Positions 26,237-35,070 of a stretch of DNA of 64,000 nt are shown one piece after another. Both the position numbers and the translations under genes were made by a program. The notes under the pieces were generated by a model. That model worked only from the letters and a program-made list of their open reading frames with translations. It had not been told where the DNA came from and searched no databases. Origin of the DNA: DATBFG01 sp036558645 (lineage in GTDB: Bacteria; Acidobacteriota; Terriglobia; Terriglobales; Acidobacteriaceae); contig DATBFG010000048.1 in the NCBI GenBank assembly GCA_036558645.1, positions 12,537 to 76,536 on the forward strand, in the 5' to 3' direction. How positions within the stretch are numbered: position 1 is the first letter of the stretch; each line of letters starts with the position of its first letter.

Positions 26237-27116
26237 GCGCTTTCTTCACGGCAAGCTCAGCGACTGAATTCACCACCCACTCAAAGTTCTCACGCCCAAC
26301 CGAATTCACATCTGCATCCGGCGCCGGATTCATGAAGTCAATCGCATACGGCACGCCGTCTTCGACCGCAAACTCGACCGTATTCAGGTCGTATCCCAAG
26401 GCGCGACACAGCGTCCTGCAGTCTTGCTCCACGCGCTCGATCAGTTTGGGATCGTACTGAGGCGGATTCTTGACATACCGCTCATGGAAGGGCACGCTCG
26501 GGTCGTATGGCATAATCCGCACGTTTTCTTGCCCGATGACGTAGCAGCGGAAGTATTCCTTGAACTTCACTCCGCGTTGCAACGTCATGCAGAGATGGCC
26601 GCTCTCGTTATAGGCGTTGAAGAACTCTTCCGGCGAATTGACCTTATAAACGTTCTTCCAGCCGCCTCCGTCGTAAGGCTTGAGGAATGCGGGGAACCCG
26701 ACGTAATCGAAAATCTCTTCCCAATTCAGGGGGAAGATCAAGTTACGCATCGATTGGTCAGTTGTTCCCGGTGGATGCTGATTGTGCGGTAGAAGCACCG
26801 TCGGGGGAATGGCTACGCCCAGCTTGGTCGCTAGCGCGTAGTTGAAGAATTTGTCATCCGCCGTCCACCAGAAGGGATTGTTGATGACGATTGTGCCGTT
26901 GAGCGCGGCATTCTTCAGGTAAGAACGATAGAACGAGATGTCCTGTGAGATGCGGTCCACGATGACTCGGTAGCCGCTCGGTCCAGCCATCTTTACTCCG
27001 CCCAGCTTTACGAACTCCGCAGTCACCCCTTGCACCCTCATGCTGTTGATCTTGTCAACCAGGGCAGGAGGGAAGGTGTTTTCCATTCCGAAGATGACGC
27101 CGATTTTCTTATCCAT
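26124..27116 (-). CDS. ATP-grasp domain protein
   Basis: A 330-residue protein with ATP-grasp features: a lysine in FLKPYDGGGWKNVYKV, an ATP-binding E/Q-rich strand (LCMTLQRGVKFKEYFRCYV), and metal ligands in the late AVEDGVPYAIDFMNPAPDADV. These enzymes join a carboxylate to an amine or thiol using ATP. The tail from about 300 is basic (PTVKPAARKKAKAQ). It is the last gene in the order esterase, dipeptidase, ATP-grasp, with a 30-base gap. Its 3' end overlaps the DUF3857 gene by 113 bases. A peptide-like ligase acting with the dipeptidase is inference from neighbours. Confidence 0.8.
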   Translation of the reverse strand: MDKKIGVIFGMENTFPPALVDKINSMRVQGVTAEFVKLGGVKMAGPSGYRVIVDRISQDISFYRSYLKNAALNGTIVINNPFWWTADDKFFNYALATKLGVAIPPTVLLPHNQHPPGTTDQSMRNLIFPLNWEEIFDYVGFPAFLKPYDGGGWKNVYKVNSPEEFFNAYNESGHLCMTLQRGVKFKEYFRCYVIGQENVRIMPYDPSVPFHERYVKNPPQYDPKLIERVEQDCRTLCRALGYDLNTVEFAVEDGVPYAIDFMNPAPDADVNSVGRENFEWVVNSVAELAVKKALSDEDPARELRWASFLAGTKPENPTVKPAARKKAKAQ

Positions 27117-27146
27117 GAGTGATGTCCCCTAGTCAGACTTGCGGCT

Positions 27147-28310
27147 TCAGTTTCCCACCACTTCCCGGATCACGCGCAGGAAGTTGTCCCCCATAATTTT
27201 TCGAATGTCTTGTTCAGAATAACCTCGTTTGAGCAGGGCAGCGGTCAAGTTTGGCATCTTGGACACATCCTCAAGGCCGCTCGGTACGCTGGGAACGCCA
27301 TCGAAGTCACTGCCGATTCCAACGTGATCAATTCCCGCTACTTTCACAATGTGATCGATACAGTTGGCCGCGTCATCCACGGTGGCGTTACCGATCGCAG
27401 CTTGAATCTCGCCATTGCTTGCGTGTTCCTTGGCTGCGAACGCATCCAGATCGGGCCCAGTCAGGTTCCGGGGGATGTCGTTCTGTTCAGCAATATGTTT
27501 CTTCAGCATATCGGCATCCTTCTGGTTCAAGAATGACGAGCCGAAGTTCACCCCCACCACGCCGCCGTTCTTGGCGAGCGCCCGAAACATATCGTCCTTC
27601 ATATTGCGCGGCACGTCGGAGTACACGAAGCACGAAGAGTGCGAGGCGATCACCGGTTTAGTTGAAACCTCGAGCACGTCGTAGAAGGTTTTGTCCGACA
27701 CATGCGAAATGTCGACGATCATACCGATGCGATTCATCTCACGCACAACCTGCCTGCCGAAATCGGTCAAGCCATTGTGTTCGGGCTTGGCAGTCGACGA
27801 GTCCGCCCAGTTATTGTTGCGGAAATGGGTTAGGGTCATCGAGAGGATACCCATACGCCGGTACATGCGCAGAACCGCAAGGTCGTCGTCGATCTGGTGT
27901 CCGCCTTCGGCAGTCAACACAGCCGCGATCTTCTTTTGCCCGACAATCCGCTCGATATCATGCGCGCTCGTAGCCAGTTCGATCTGATCGGGGTACCTAT
28001 CGAAGACGGTCTGCATGGCGTCCCGCAGTTCGAGGGTTCGGCGGACCGCTTCGGCGCCCGGATAATACGCAGGCACCCATAGCGCAAAGAAGGGAACGTG
28101 CATTCCACCTTCTCGCAATCGCGCAAAGTCAACCATGCCATCGGGTAGCCTCTGACCGAGGTCTACCTTTTCGATGAGTACCCGCTGTGCGGTATCGTTA
28201 TGACTGTCCACACCGAGGACCAGGGTTTGTATGCGGCGAGCCTGCACCAGGTCCTGAGCTTGACTACAGGCATTCAACAACAGCAACCCGATGCAAATCC
28301 GCTTCAGCAA
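27147..28310 (-). CDS. Membrane dipeptidase, peptidase family M19 (exported)
   Basis: The 387-residue enzyme cleaves dipeptides (renal-dipeptidase type) with two zinc ions. A signal peptide ends near residue 20; LNAC at residues 12-15 is a weak lipobox. Zinc and active-site residues are in DSHND (37, 39), TAEGGHQ, DISHVS, ASHSS and the late IGSDFDG. Length is normal. It starts at TTG 28310 with an AGGGG-like site eight bases upstream. It follows the esterase by 24 bases and precedes the ATP-grasp gene by 30 bases. Confidence 0.9.
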   Translation of the reverse strand: MLKRICIGLLLLNACSQAQDLVQARRIQTLVLGVDSHNDTAQRVLIEKVDLGQRLPDGMVDFARLREGGMHVPFFALWVPAYYPGAEAVRRTLELRDAMQTVFDRYPDQIELATSAHDIERIVGQKKIAAVLTAEGGHQIDDDLAVLRMYRRMGILSMTLTHFRNNNWADSSTAKPEHNGLTDFGRQVVREMNRIGMIVDISHVSDKTFYDVLEVSTKPVIASHSSCFVYSDVPRNMKDDMFRALAKNGGVVGVNFGSSFLNQKDADMLKKHIAEQNDIPRNLTGPDLDAFAAKEHASNGEIQAAIGNATVDDAANCIDHIVKVAGIDHVGIGSDFDGVPSVPSGLEDVSKMPNLTAALLKRGYSEQDIRKIMGDNFLRVIREVVGN

Positions 28311-28334
28311 GATTTCGCCCCTTTTCGTTTAACG

Positions 28335-29048
28335 CTACATGAAGTATTTTGCCGCCATTTTTCTCCACCACGGCCACTCATGGTCCGCGTGGTCTCCCCA
28401 GACATCCAGCCAATGGGGAATACCTCTGCTGTTCAAAATGTTCGACAGGTCCAGGTTGTGACCGAGACAGATATCCCACTCACCGGCGGCGAGGACGATC
28501 TTCATCTGCCGATACCGGGTCAGAAACCAGTCATCCGACATGTTCTTCAAATAATCTACCGGACAATTGAAGTAACAATCATTGTCGTAGTAGCCATCCA
28601 GAAACTGGTGGATATCGAAGGCCCCACTCATGCTCACAAAGTGCGTAACCACGTCGGGATGCTTGAAGGCGAAATTTGCCGCTTGGTATCCGCCGAAGCT
28701 GCACCCAGTCACCGCGAGACTTGGCGCCTGGTTCTTCCAGCGCAAAAACGGCAGCAACTCATAAAGAATGTAGGCCTCGTATTGCAGGTGCCTTTCGACT
28801 CGATGCCGCGGATGGATCCCCTTGTTGTACCAGCTTTCAGTGTCAACCGCGTCCGGACAGAAAACCTGTAGCTCGCCGCGATCTATGGCTGGCGTCAGCA
28901 CGCCGATCATGCCCCGGTCCTCATACTCAAAAAATTTCCCCATGGAGGTGGGAAACACGAGGAGCGGCTGGCCCGCATGGCCGAACACAAGCAACTCCAT
29001 ATCCCGATGCAGTTGATGGCTATACGCCTTGTGATATTCGCGGTTCAT
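28335..29048 (-). CDS. Putative esterase (alpha/beta hydrolase, esterase-D-like)
   Basis: A 237-residue cytoplasmic hydrolase. The nucleophile elbow is GCSFGGYQAAN near 115-125. Later FVSMSGAFDIHQFLDGYYDND, AAGEWD (likely acid) and GDHADHEWPWW (likely catalytic His) complete the triad. The family includes formylglutathione- and ferri-esterase-like enzymes. It is first in the esterase-dipeptidase-ATP-grasp operon. I recall esterases of this type often sit next to ATP-grasp genes in Acidobacteria and others, which supports a shared pathway, though the substrate is unknown. Confidence 0.85.
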   Translation of the reverse strand: MNREYHKAYSHQLHRDMELLVFGHAGQPLLVFPTSMGKFFEYEDRGMIGVLTPAIDRGELQVFCPDAVDTESWYNKGIHPRHRVERHLQYEAYILYELLPFLRWKNQAPSLAVTGCSFGGYQAANFAFKHPDVVTHFVSMSGAFDIHQFLDGYYDNDCYFNCPVDYLKNMSDDWFLTRYRQMKIVLAAGEWDICLGHNLDLSNILNSRGIPHWLDVWGDHADHEWPWWRKMAAKYFM

Positions 29049-29114
29049 GGGCAGCGAAGTATCTTACCTGAAAATCCGCCAATATTTTCTTGGGGCCTGG
29101 CGAATCCGGCGAAA

Positions 29115-30266
29115 ATGCACGTTAAGATTGAAGCAGTGTCTATCGTTCCGGCCACAACTCTTAATCGCCCGGCCACGGTGTTTGCCGTGCTTTCGCTCAT
29201 CGCCATTGCGGGCTTCGCCGGCGTTACGCGCCTTGCTAATCGCTACCAGGAACAGCAGAAAGCTTTTGCGCGCCGGCTTTTTGCCCGTGGTGTGGAAAAC
29301 CAAAAAGATTCACGCTTCGATCGTGCGATCGAAGACTTCCGCGCTGCCCTAACCTACGATCACGACAACTCCCAGTATCAGCTTAGCTTGGCTCGCGCCC
29401 TGCGCGACACCGGACGTACCAGCGAGGCAGAAGCGTATCTGGTAAACCTGTGGGAACGATCGCCACAGGACGGTTTTGTAAACCTGGCGCTGGGAAGGCT
29501 GGCGGCGCGCGAGGCACTCACCGAAAAGGCGATTCAGTATTACCACAACGCGGCTTATGGCGTCTGGCCTTCGAACGCCGAGGCCAATCGACGCAACGTG
29601 GAATTTGAACTCATTGAATTTTTGTTACGGCAGGGGGCGCGTCCACAGGCCGAGGCGGAGTTAATTGCATTCTCCGCAGCGATTCCCAATGATCCGGGCA
29701 TACTCACGAGAACCGCGGAACTGTTTGCCAAGGCAGGGACACTCGAGCGCTCTTTGCCGCTGTACCAGCGAGCACTACAGTTGGACCCCAAATCTCCTTC
29801 GGCTTTGAAAGGCGCTGGTGCTGCTGCTTTCCAGATAGGACATTATCGAGAGGCGGAGAATTACCTGAGGCAAGCGATGGAAGTCGACACCAACGATAAC
29901 GAGAGCAGGGAACTTCTGGAGACTAGCACCTTGTTATTACTCATGGATCCGTTCGAGCCACATTTGGGATCGACAGAGCGCCTCCGGCGCCTGCGCGCAG
30001 CAGTGGCACAGGCAGGAAAACGTCTCTCACAATGTAGTGCTGCAGCGGATTCTACGGATTCCACGCTCGCAGGTCTAAACACCAGTTGGGTGCAAATGAA
30101 TAATCGCGTCGAGCATCTGACTAGTATGGACACAGAGGCTTCCGATGCGGCGATGGCCTTGATTGCGCAGATCGAAGAGGAAACGCAGAAGCAATGCGGA
30201 ACCGGTGGACCCGCGGATCGTGCGCTCCATCTATTGTCTGCTAAACGCAATGGAGGAGAGCAGTGA
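29115..30266 (+). CDS. Membrane-anchored TPR protein
   Basis: A 383-residue protein with one N-terminal membrane segment (ATVFAVLSLIAIAGFAGV) followed by at least five TPR units, e.g. FDRAIEDFRAALTYDHDNSQ, TEKAIQYYHNAAYG, LERSLPLYQRALQLDPKS, YREAENYLRQAMEVDTND. The start ATG 29115 is chosen because an upstream extension would be unrelated and lacks a ribosome site. Its stop overlaps the GTG of the ClC channel by four bases (GTGA), so the two are coupled. It may scaffold an envelope complex with the channel; that is inference. Confidence 0.85.
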   Translation: MHVKIEAVSIVPATTLNRPATVFAVLSLIAIAGFAGVTRLANRYQEQQKAFARRLFARGVENQKDSRFDRAIEDFRAALTYDHDNSQYQLSLARALRDTGRTSEAEAYLVNLWERSPQDGFVNLALGRLAAREALTEKAIQYYHNAAYGVWPSNAEANRRNVEFELIEFLLRQGARPQAEAELIAFSAAIPNDPGILTRTAELFAKAGTLERSLPLYQRALQLDPKSPSALKGAGAAAFQIGHYREAENYLRQAMEVDTNDNESRELLETSTLLLLMDPFEPHLGSTERLRRLRAAVAQAGKRLSQCSAAADSTDSTLAGLNTSWVQMNNRVEHLTSMDTEASDAAMALIAQIEEETQKQCGTGGPADRALHLLSAKRNGGEQ

Positions 30267-32017
30267 GCGAGACCAGCACTCCGGCCGTCTCGCCGGTCGT
30301 AGATCAAAACCCAGAAACGACATTTCAGCGTTTGGCCAAAAACATTTCGCGAGAAGAAAGGTTTTTTCTAGTCATCGCAGTTTTCATCGGGATTTTTGCC
30401 GGGCTGGGTGTTGTCTGCTTCCGCCTTTTCATTGAATGGAGCCGCATTGGATTCTTGGGACCGTTGCCCCAGGCCGGAGACGTGCGCCTGCTCATCGCAC
30501 CTACGGCGGTTGGAGTTTTGGTCACGCTGCTGGTTCTGTATATCTTTCCTCAAGTGCGCGGTAGCGGCGTCAATCAAACTAAAGCCGCTCTCTACATCTA
30601 TAATGGATACATCTTCTTTCGAACGGCGATCGGCAAGTTCATTACTGCTGCACTGGCCATTGGGTCGGGACAATCTCTCGGACCGGAAGATCCTTCCCTG
30701 CAGATTGGGGCAAGCCTGGCGTCCGCTCTGGGTCGTAGACTGCAACTCTCACGCGAAAGGCTGCGACTGCTCGCGCCGGTGGGTGCTGCCGCAGGATTGG
30801 CCGCAGCCTTTAATGCCCCGATCTCCGCCGTGCTGTTCGTGATTGAGGAAGTGATTGGGCGGTGGAGTGCCGGCATCCTGGGATCGGTCGTTTTGTCGGC
30901 TATTTCCAGCGTAGTCGTGATGAGGTGGTTTCTAGGTTCCGAACCTCTGTTTCGCATTCCCGCCGTCGGACTCGTGCGCCCGACTGAGTTGATTGCCTAC
31001 GCCGTCTTGGGGATCGTGGGGGGACTAGCCGCAAGTTTCTTTGCTAAGGCTATCGGGTATTTGCGTCCGCGACTTCGAGCCTGTCCCCGATGGACACAAT
31101 ACATACAGATTCCGCTGGCGGGATTTCTGATTGGCTTAATTGGTTTCTTCGGAGCCCCGCAAGTCATGGGTGCTGGCTATGAGTACATGGACCAGGCTAT
31201 CCATGATCAGTTCACCTGGAAGATGCTCGCAATTCTGGCACTGCTCAAGATCATCGCGACGACTCTCTCCTTTGTCAGCGGGACCCCCGGAGGCATGTTT
31301 GCCCCAACACTATTCGTTGGTGCGATGTTAGGCGGAGCGGTCGGCGGATTGGAACGCCAGTTCTATCCTCACCTCACCGGATCCACCGCGACTTATGCCC
31401 TGGTGGGCATGGGCGTTTTATTTGCAGGCTTTTTGCGCGCGCCAATGACCTCGGTGTTCATGGTGCTCGAGGTAAGCGGGAACTACTCGATCATCGTACC
31501 GGTCATCGTTGCGAATACCTTCGCTTACTTGATCTCCCGCAGCTTACAACGGACGCCCATCTTTGACCTGCTTACTCGGCAGGATGGTCTCGATCTTCCC
31601 TCCATGGAGGAGCAGCGTGAGGAGAGGATCTTACGCGTGGAAGATGCGATGCAGTCGCCCACTGCTCCAGTCCTCGAATCGAGCCAGACCGTGCAGCAGG
31701 CCTCTCAGTTCGTGCAGCAGTCCGAAGCCGACATGTTCCTGGTTCACGTACCCCCTTCGGGCTGGACGACCGTGGGACGGGATTTACTGAAACGCCTGAT
31801 TGGGGAGGGAAAGGCGGAGCTTACCCTGCTTTCTGCCCTGCCCACCCAGTCGCTCCCTTATGTACATCCGGATCTGCCACTCGAGATGGCGCTTCGCTAC
31901 GTCTACGAGTTTCCTATGATCCCAGTTGTTAGCCGGGCAAATTATGGCAAGCTCGAAGGTGTGATTTCACGGGAGGCGGTGCTCAACAAGTACAAGGTAG
32001 TGACGCGCACTGCTTAA
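30263..32017 (+). CDS. ClC-family chloride channel/antiporter with C-terminal CBS region
   Basis: A 584-residue membrane protein that moves chloride, perhaps in exchange for protons. The selectivity segments are GSGQSLGPEDPSLQIGA near 134 (the gating Glu position is kept in GPEDP) and GTPGGMFAPTLFVGAMLGG near 340, plus MGVLFAGFLRAPMTS. About ten hydrophobic helices precede a soluble C-terminal region from about 455 with CBS-like halves (EDAMQSPTAPVLES, LPLEMALRYVYEFPMIPVV). GTG start with GGAGGAG upstream, coupled to the TPR gene. Confidence 0.92.
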   Translation: MSETSTPAVSPVVDQNPETTFQRLAKNISREERFFLVIAVFIGIFAGLGVVCFRLFIEWSRIGFLGPLPQAGDVRLLIAPTAVGVLVTLLVLYIFPQVRGSGVNQTKAALYIYNGYIFFRTAIGKFITAALAIGSGQSLGPEDPSLQIGASLASALGRRLQLSRERLRLLAPVGAAAGLAAAFNAPISAVLFVIEEVIGRWSAGILGSVVLSAISSVVVMRWFLGSEPLFRIPAVGLVRPTELIAYAVLGIVGGLAASFFAKAIGYLRPRLRACPRWTQYIQIPLAGFLIGLIGFFGAPQVMGAGYEYMDQAIHDQFTWKMLAILALLKIIATTLSFVSGTPGGMFAPTLFVGAMLGGAVGGLERQFYPHLTGSTATYALVGMGVLFAGFLRAPMTSVFMVLEVSGNYSIIVPVIVANTFAYLISRSLQRTPIFDLLTRQDGLDLPSMEEQREERILRVEDAMQSPTAPVLESSQTVQQASQFVQQSEADMFLVHVPPSGWTTVGRDLLKRLIGEGKAELTLLSALPTQSLPYVHPDLPLEMALRYVYEFPMIPVVSRANYGKLEGVISREAVLNKYKVVTRTA

Positions 32018-32547
32018 CTCGTCCGCCCCAGGTGGAGCGGTCTCTCCATCCAGCAGACATCCCAGTACTGCCCGAACTTGCGCCCATTCTCGCGGAAGAT
32101 GCCCACCGTCGTGAAGCCGAAACGTGCATGCAATGCCGCCGACCCGGGATTCGGCAAAGCGTACCCCGCAACGATACGGCGAATATCTTCCTTTGCCAGC
32201 GCTTCGAACAGAGCGGTATATAACGCAATGCCAATGCCCTTTTTCCCGACGTCTGGCGCGCAGTAAATCGTCGTCTCGACCGTGGTTTCGTAGGCGGCCT
32301 TAGGACGGAAGCGAGTTGTGCCGGCGTAACCCAGGATTGTCCCTTCGCTCTCAGCTACCAGCAAACGGTAACGACCTCGGTTAGAAAATTGCTCGAACCA
32401 GGGAATGCGTTGCTCGACAAGGAATGGCTCAATGTCAAACGTGACGGGCGTATGGACCACATAATGGTTGTAGATTGCGGTCAATCGTGGCAAGTCGTCC
32501 CGCACTGCGTCGCGGATCTGAGTGTCTGGCATAAAGGTCAAGCTCAC
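32014..32547 (-). CDS. GNAT acetyltransferase, phosphinothricin-acetyltransferase-like
   Basis: A 177-residue GNAT-fold enzyme that moves an acetyl group from acetyl-CoA to an amine. The acetyl-CoA motif is DVGKKGIGIALYTALFEAL. The end NPGSAALHARFGFTTVGIF, then GRKFGQYWDVCWMER is typical of the PAT/YncA group, which acetylates phosphinothricin-like or methionine-analogue substrates. The GTG at 32547 or the ATG at 32532 may be the start. Its end overlaps the end of the ClC gene by four bases. Confidence 0.85.
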   Translation of the reverse strand: MSLTFMPDTQIRDAVRDDLPRLTAIYNHYVVHTPVTFDIEPFLVEQRIPWFEQFSNRGRYRLLVAESEGTILGYAGTTRFRPKAAYETTVETTIYCAPDVGKKGIGIALYTALFEALAKEDIRRIVAGYALPNPGSAALHARFGFTTVGIFRENGRKFGQYWDVCWMERPLHLGRTS

Positions 32548-32587
32548 ACTAACAAGTTCGGATCGTCGTCAGGCATAGAATGTTTTT

Positions 32588-33583
32588 ATGAAGGCGATGG
32601 TTCTTGAGCGCCCGCTTCTAGTGGCGGAATCTCCGCTTGTTCTGCGTGAGATTCGTGATCCTACGCCTGCCGCCGGGGAGATCCGCGTCCGCGTGAAATG
32701 TTGCGGTTTGTGCCACACGGATCTTCATACTGTTGAAGGCGAGTTGAAGCTTCAAAAGGTGCCCGTAGTCCCCGGGCATCAAATCGTAGGCGTTGTAGAT
32801 GAGCTTGGAGCCAGCGTCCGCAAGTTTCGAAAGGGTGACCGGGTCGGCATTCCATGGCTCCACGCGACGGATCAGTCTTGCGAATACTGCACGAAAGGTC
32901 TGGAGAACCTGTGTCTCAATGCGCAGTTTACGGGGCTGCACGTCGATGGAGGTTACGCAGAGTACAGCGTAGTGGGTGAGCAGTATGCCTATGCAATCCC
33001 TCCTGCCTTTTCGGACGAGAATGCCGCTCCATTGTTATGTGCCGGAATTATCGGCTATCGCTCTTACCGATTGAGTGGTGCTAAGGATGGTGATCGTCTC
33101 GGGCTCTACGGCTTTGGGGCGTCGGCACACCTTGTGTTGCAATTCGCGGGGTATCTAGGATGTGAGGTGTTTGTGTTCACCCGCGCGAAGGCACATCGCG
33201 AGCTCGCCCTCGATCTTGGCGCAGCTTGGGTCGGAAGTGCGGAAGAAACGCCACCCAAGCCATTGGATGCAGCGATCATTTTTGCCCCTGCCGGTTCACT
33301 GGTACCTCTCGCGTTGCGTACTCTACGAAAGGCCGGAACGCTGACCTTGGCGGGCATCACGATGTCACCAATACCCCAGATGCCCTATGACCTTCTGTAT
33401 GACGAGCGGGTGATTCGTAGCGTGGCTAACAGCACGCGTCAGGATGCTCGTGAATTTTTGGATCTGGCCGCAAAGATTCCGTTGCGAACCGAGGTTCAGA
33501 TCTTCGACCTCATACATGCAAATGAAGCCCTGCAATCACTGAAGCATAGTGAAATCAAAGGCGCGGGTGTGCTGCGAATCTAA
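32588..33583 (+). CDS. Zinc-dependent alcohol dehydrogenase (medium-chain family)
   Basis: A 331-residue enzyme of the medium-chain dehydrogenase family that oxidises alcohols with NAD(P). Catalytic zinc ligands are in CGLCHTDLH and PGHQIVG. The structural-zinc loop is SCEYCTKGLENLC, which has three cysteines; the fourth is Asp (WLHATDQSC aligns with WLHxTCGxC), so structural zinc may be weak or lost. The nucleotide-binding turn is GLYGFGASAH, an unusual form of GxGxxG. It stands alone, facing away from the acetyltransferase. Confidence 0.88.
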   Translation: MKAMVLERPLLVAESPLVLREIRDPTPAAGEIRVRVKCCGLCHTDLHTVEGELKLQKVPVVPGHQIVGVVDELGASVRKFRKGDRVGIPWLHATDQSCEYCTKGLENLCLNAQFTGLHVDGGYAEYSVVGEQYAYAIPPAFSDENAAPLLCAGIIGYRSYRLSGAKDGDRLGLYGFGASAHLVLQFAGYLGCEVFVFTRAKAHRELALDLGAAWVGSAEETPPKPLDAAIIFAPAGSLVPLALRTLRKAGTLTLAGITMSPIPQMPYDLLYDERVIRSVANSTRQDAREFLDLAAKIPLRTEVQIFDLIHANEALQSLKHSEIKGAGVLRI

Positions 33584-33724
33584 GATCAGCCTGCGGTTGC
33601 ACGCAAACACAAAGATCCACTGTTGCCACCACCAGATACGATCCTTCCATAGATACCTTCGCATGTGAGCCAAAAGGGACGACAGTTCCCGCATCATAGA
33701 ACCTTGATTCGGGAGGCCACTTGA

Positions 33725-34201
33725 ATGGACACGAAGCCGGTAAACGAGCTGCTCGACGAGCTCTTGTCTGCCCTGGAATCTCTGGAAGCGAAGAGTGAGG
33801 CGACTCTTCTATTTCTGAAACAGAAAGGTGCGTCTGAGGAGGAGCTGGCGCCTTTCCTGAAACAGGCTGGCAATGCAAGCAACGTGCGCTGGAGGGCGGC
33901 CCGACTGCGGATCGAAAGCCTACTTTCGTCAGTTCTCAAGAATGTTGGCGAGTCTGCAGCAAAGGAAGAGAAAAGCTCAAAGGATAAGGAACCTCTTCAA
34001 GTGGCGAAGCAGGGCAGTGAGCACCAGCAGGAAATTAGGGAGCAGGAGCCCACACAAGAGGAACGTCCACGACCCGAACCCAAACAAGAGGAACAAGAAG
34101 AACAGGCTCAAGATCAGACGCGAGGTGAAGCCCCAAAGGGGGAAGTGGGGGAAGAAAAGCAAAAAGCGCAGGACAAACCGACTGGCGAACAGGCCGCCTG
34201 A
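33725..34201 (+). CDS. Charged, low-complexity hypothetical protein (158 aa)
   Basis: Residues 1-75 form an acidic/basic helical domain (ELLDELLSALESLEAKSEAT, EELAPFLKQAGNAS). Residues 80-158 are almost only E, K, Q, P, R, a disordered tail of EPxQEE-type repeats. No signal peptide. GGGAGG precedes the ATG by nine bases, so it is likely real. Function unknown. It converges on the peptidoglycan-binding gene. Confidence 0.7.
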   Translation: MDTKPVNELLDELLSALESLEAKSEATLLFLKQKGASEEELAPFLKQAGNASNVRWRAARLRIESLLSSVLKNVGESAAKEEKSSKDKEPLQVAKQGSEHQQEIREQEPTQEERPRPEPKQEEQEEQAQDQTRGEAPKGEVGEEKQKAQDKPTGEQAA

Positions 34202-34254
34202 CAAGCGTACAGTCTATGCATCGAAAAGAATTCTGAATCTCTACACCAAGTGTT

Positions 34255-35040
34255 TTATTCTGTGCCGTAATCGATAAACCCGCGCATGCTGGCGATAGTA
34301 CGCGTCGTGCGACGGAAGACGCCGATGCCTTCGCGGGACCCACCTTCATTCGTGTTTCCCTCGACTGTGGTTAAAGCTGTGCCCCGCACTTCTTGGACCA
34401 ATCCTGTGTGTCCGTGTATCCCACCAGTGGTGATAATGAAAATCATCCCCGGCTTTACCAGTGACGGTTCGTCGAGGCACTCCTCGACAGATAAACGATG
34501 GATGCCACGCGACCCCGCCAAATTCCAGTGTTCCACGACTCCGGCCGTCTTTACGACGGGATTCTTAGCATTCAGTGCAATCGATGCCTGATCGAAGCAC
34601 CAATACACGAATGCAGCGCACCACGGAAAACTTCCCGCTGCTGGATCCAGTCCGACCGACCGCAGGAATTGATCGACGCGCGGCCCTCGATTGGATCCTG
34701 AAGGCTCCTCACGTACCCCGATCTCGTCCTCAGCCTTATCCAGCGCGAGCGTCATCAGCGCCGATGTAGAACTGGCAACTTGTGGCTCAATCTCCAGTGA
34801 GAACAGAGTGGACCAGGTCATCGGTCCCACGCGACCATCCACTCTCAGCGGATTTCCGAACTGGTCCACTGAACGTGCCTGAAAATGTTGAACGGCTTCG
34901 AGCGTCTCGGGGCCGAAAATTCCGTCCTCTTCGACTGGGCCGCACCCGACACTGTTCAGGCGCTCTTGAATCAGGAGCACATTGGCCGCATCTTTGCTAC
35001 CGGCGGAGATCGTTTGACCGGGGAAGGATGGATTCACCAT
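34255..35040 (-). CDS. Peptidoglycan-binding + CHAP-like amidase protein
   Basis: A 261-residue protein. Residues about 20-85 are a PG_binding_1 domain (VLLIQERLNSVGCGPVEEDG, IFGPETLEAVQHFQ, VDGRVGPMTW). Residues about 100-250 look like a CHAP/NlpC-type cysteine amidase (FPWCAAFVYWCF, GHTGLVQEV, TTVEGNTNEGG). No export signal is present, so it may be released by lysis, by a special route, or act on an internalised target. It is the last gene of the operon, 30 bases after the membrane protein. GAGGTG precedes the ATG. Confidence 0.82.
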   Translation of the reverse strand: MVNPSFPGQTISAGSKDAANVLLIQERLNSVGCGPVEEDGIFGPETLEAVQHFQARSVDQFGNPLRVDGRVGPMTWSTLFSLEIEPQVASSTSALMTLALDKAEDEIGVREEPSGSNRGPRVDQFLRSVGLDPAAGSFPWCAAFVYWCFDQASIALNAKNPVVKTAGVVEHWNLAGSRGIHRLSVEECLDEPSLVKPGMIFIITTGGIHGHTGLVQEVRGTALTTVEGNTNEGGSREGIGVFRRTTRTIASMRGFIDYGTE

Positions 35041-35070
35041 GTCACACCTCGACGGCTAGTGTTGATGGCT

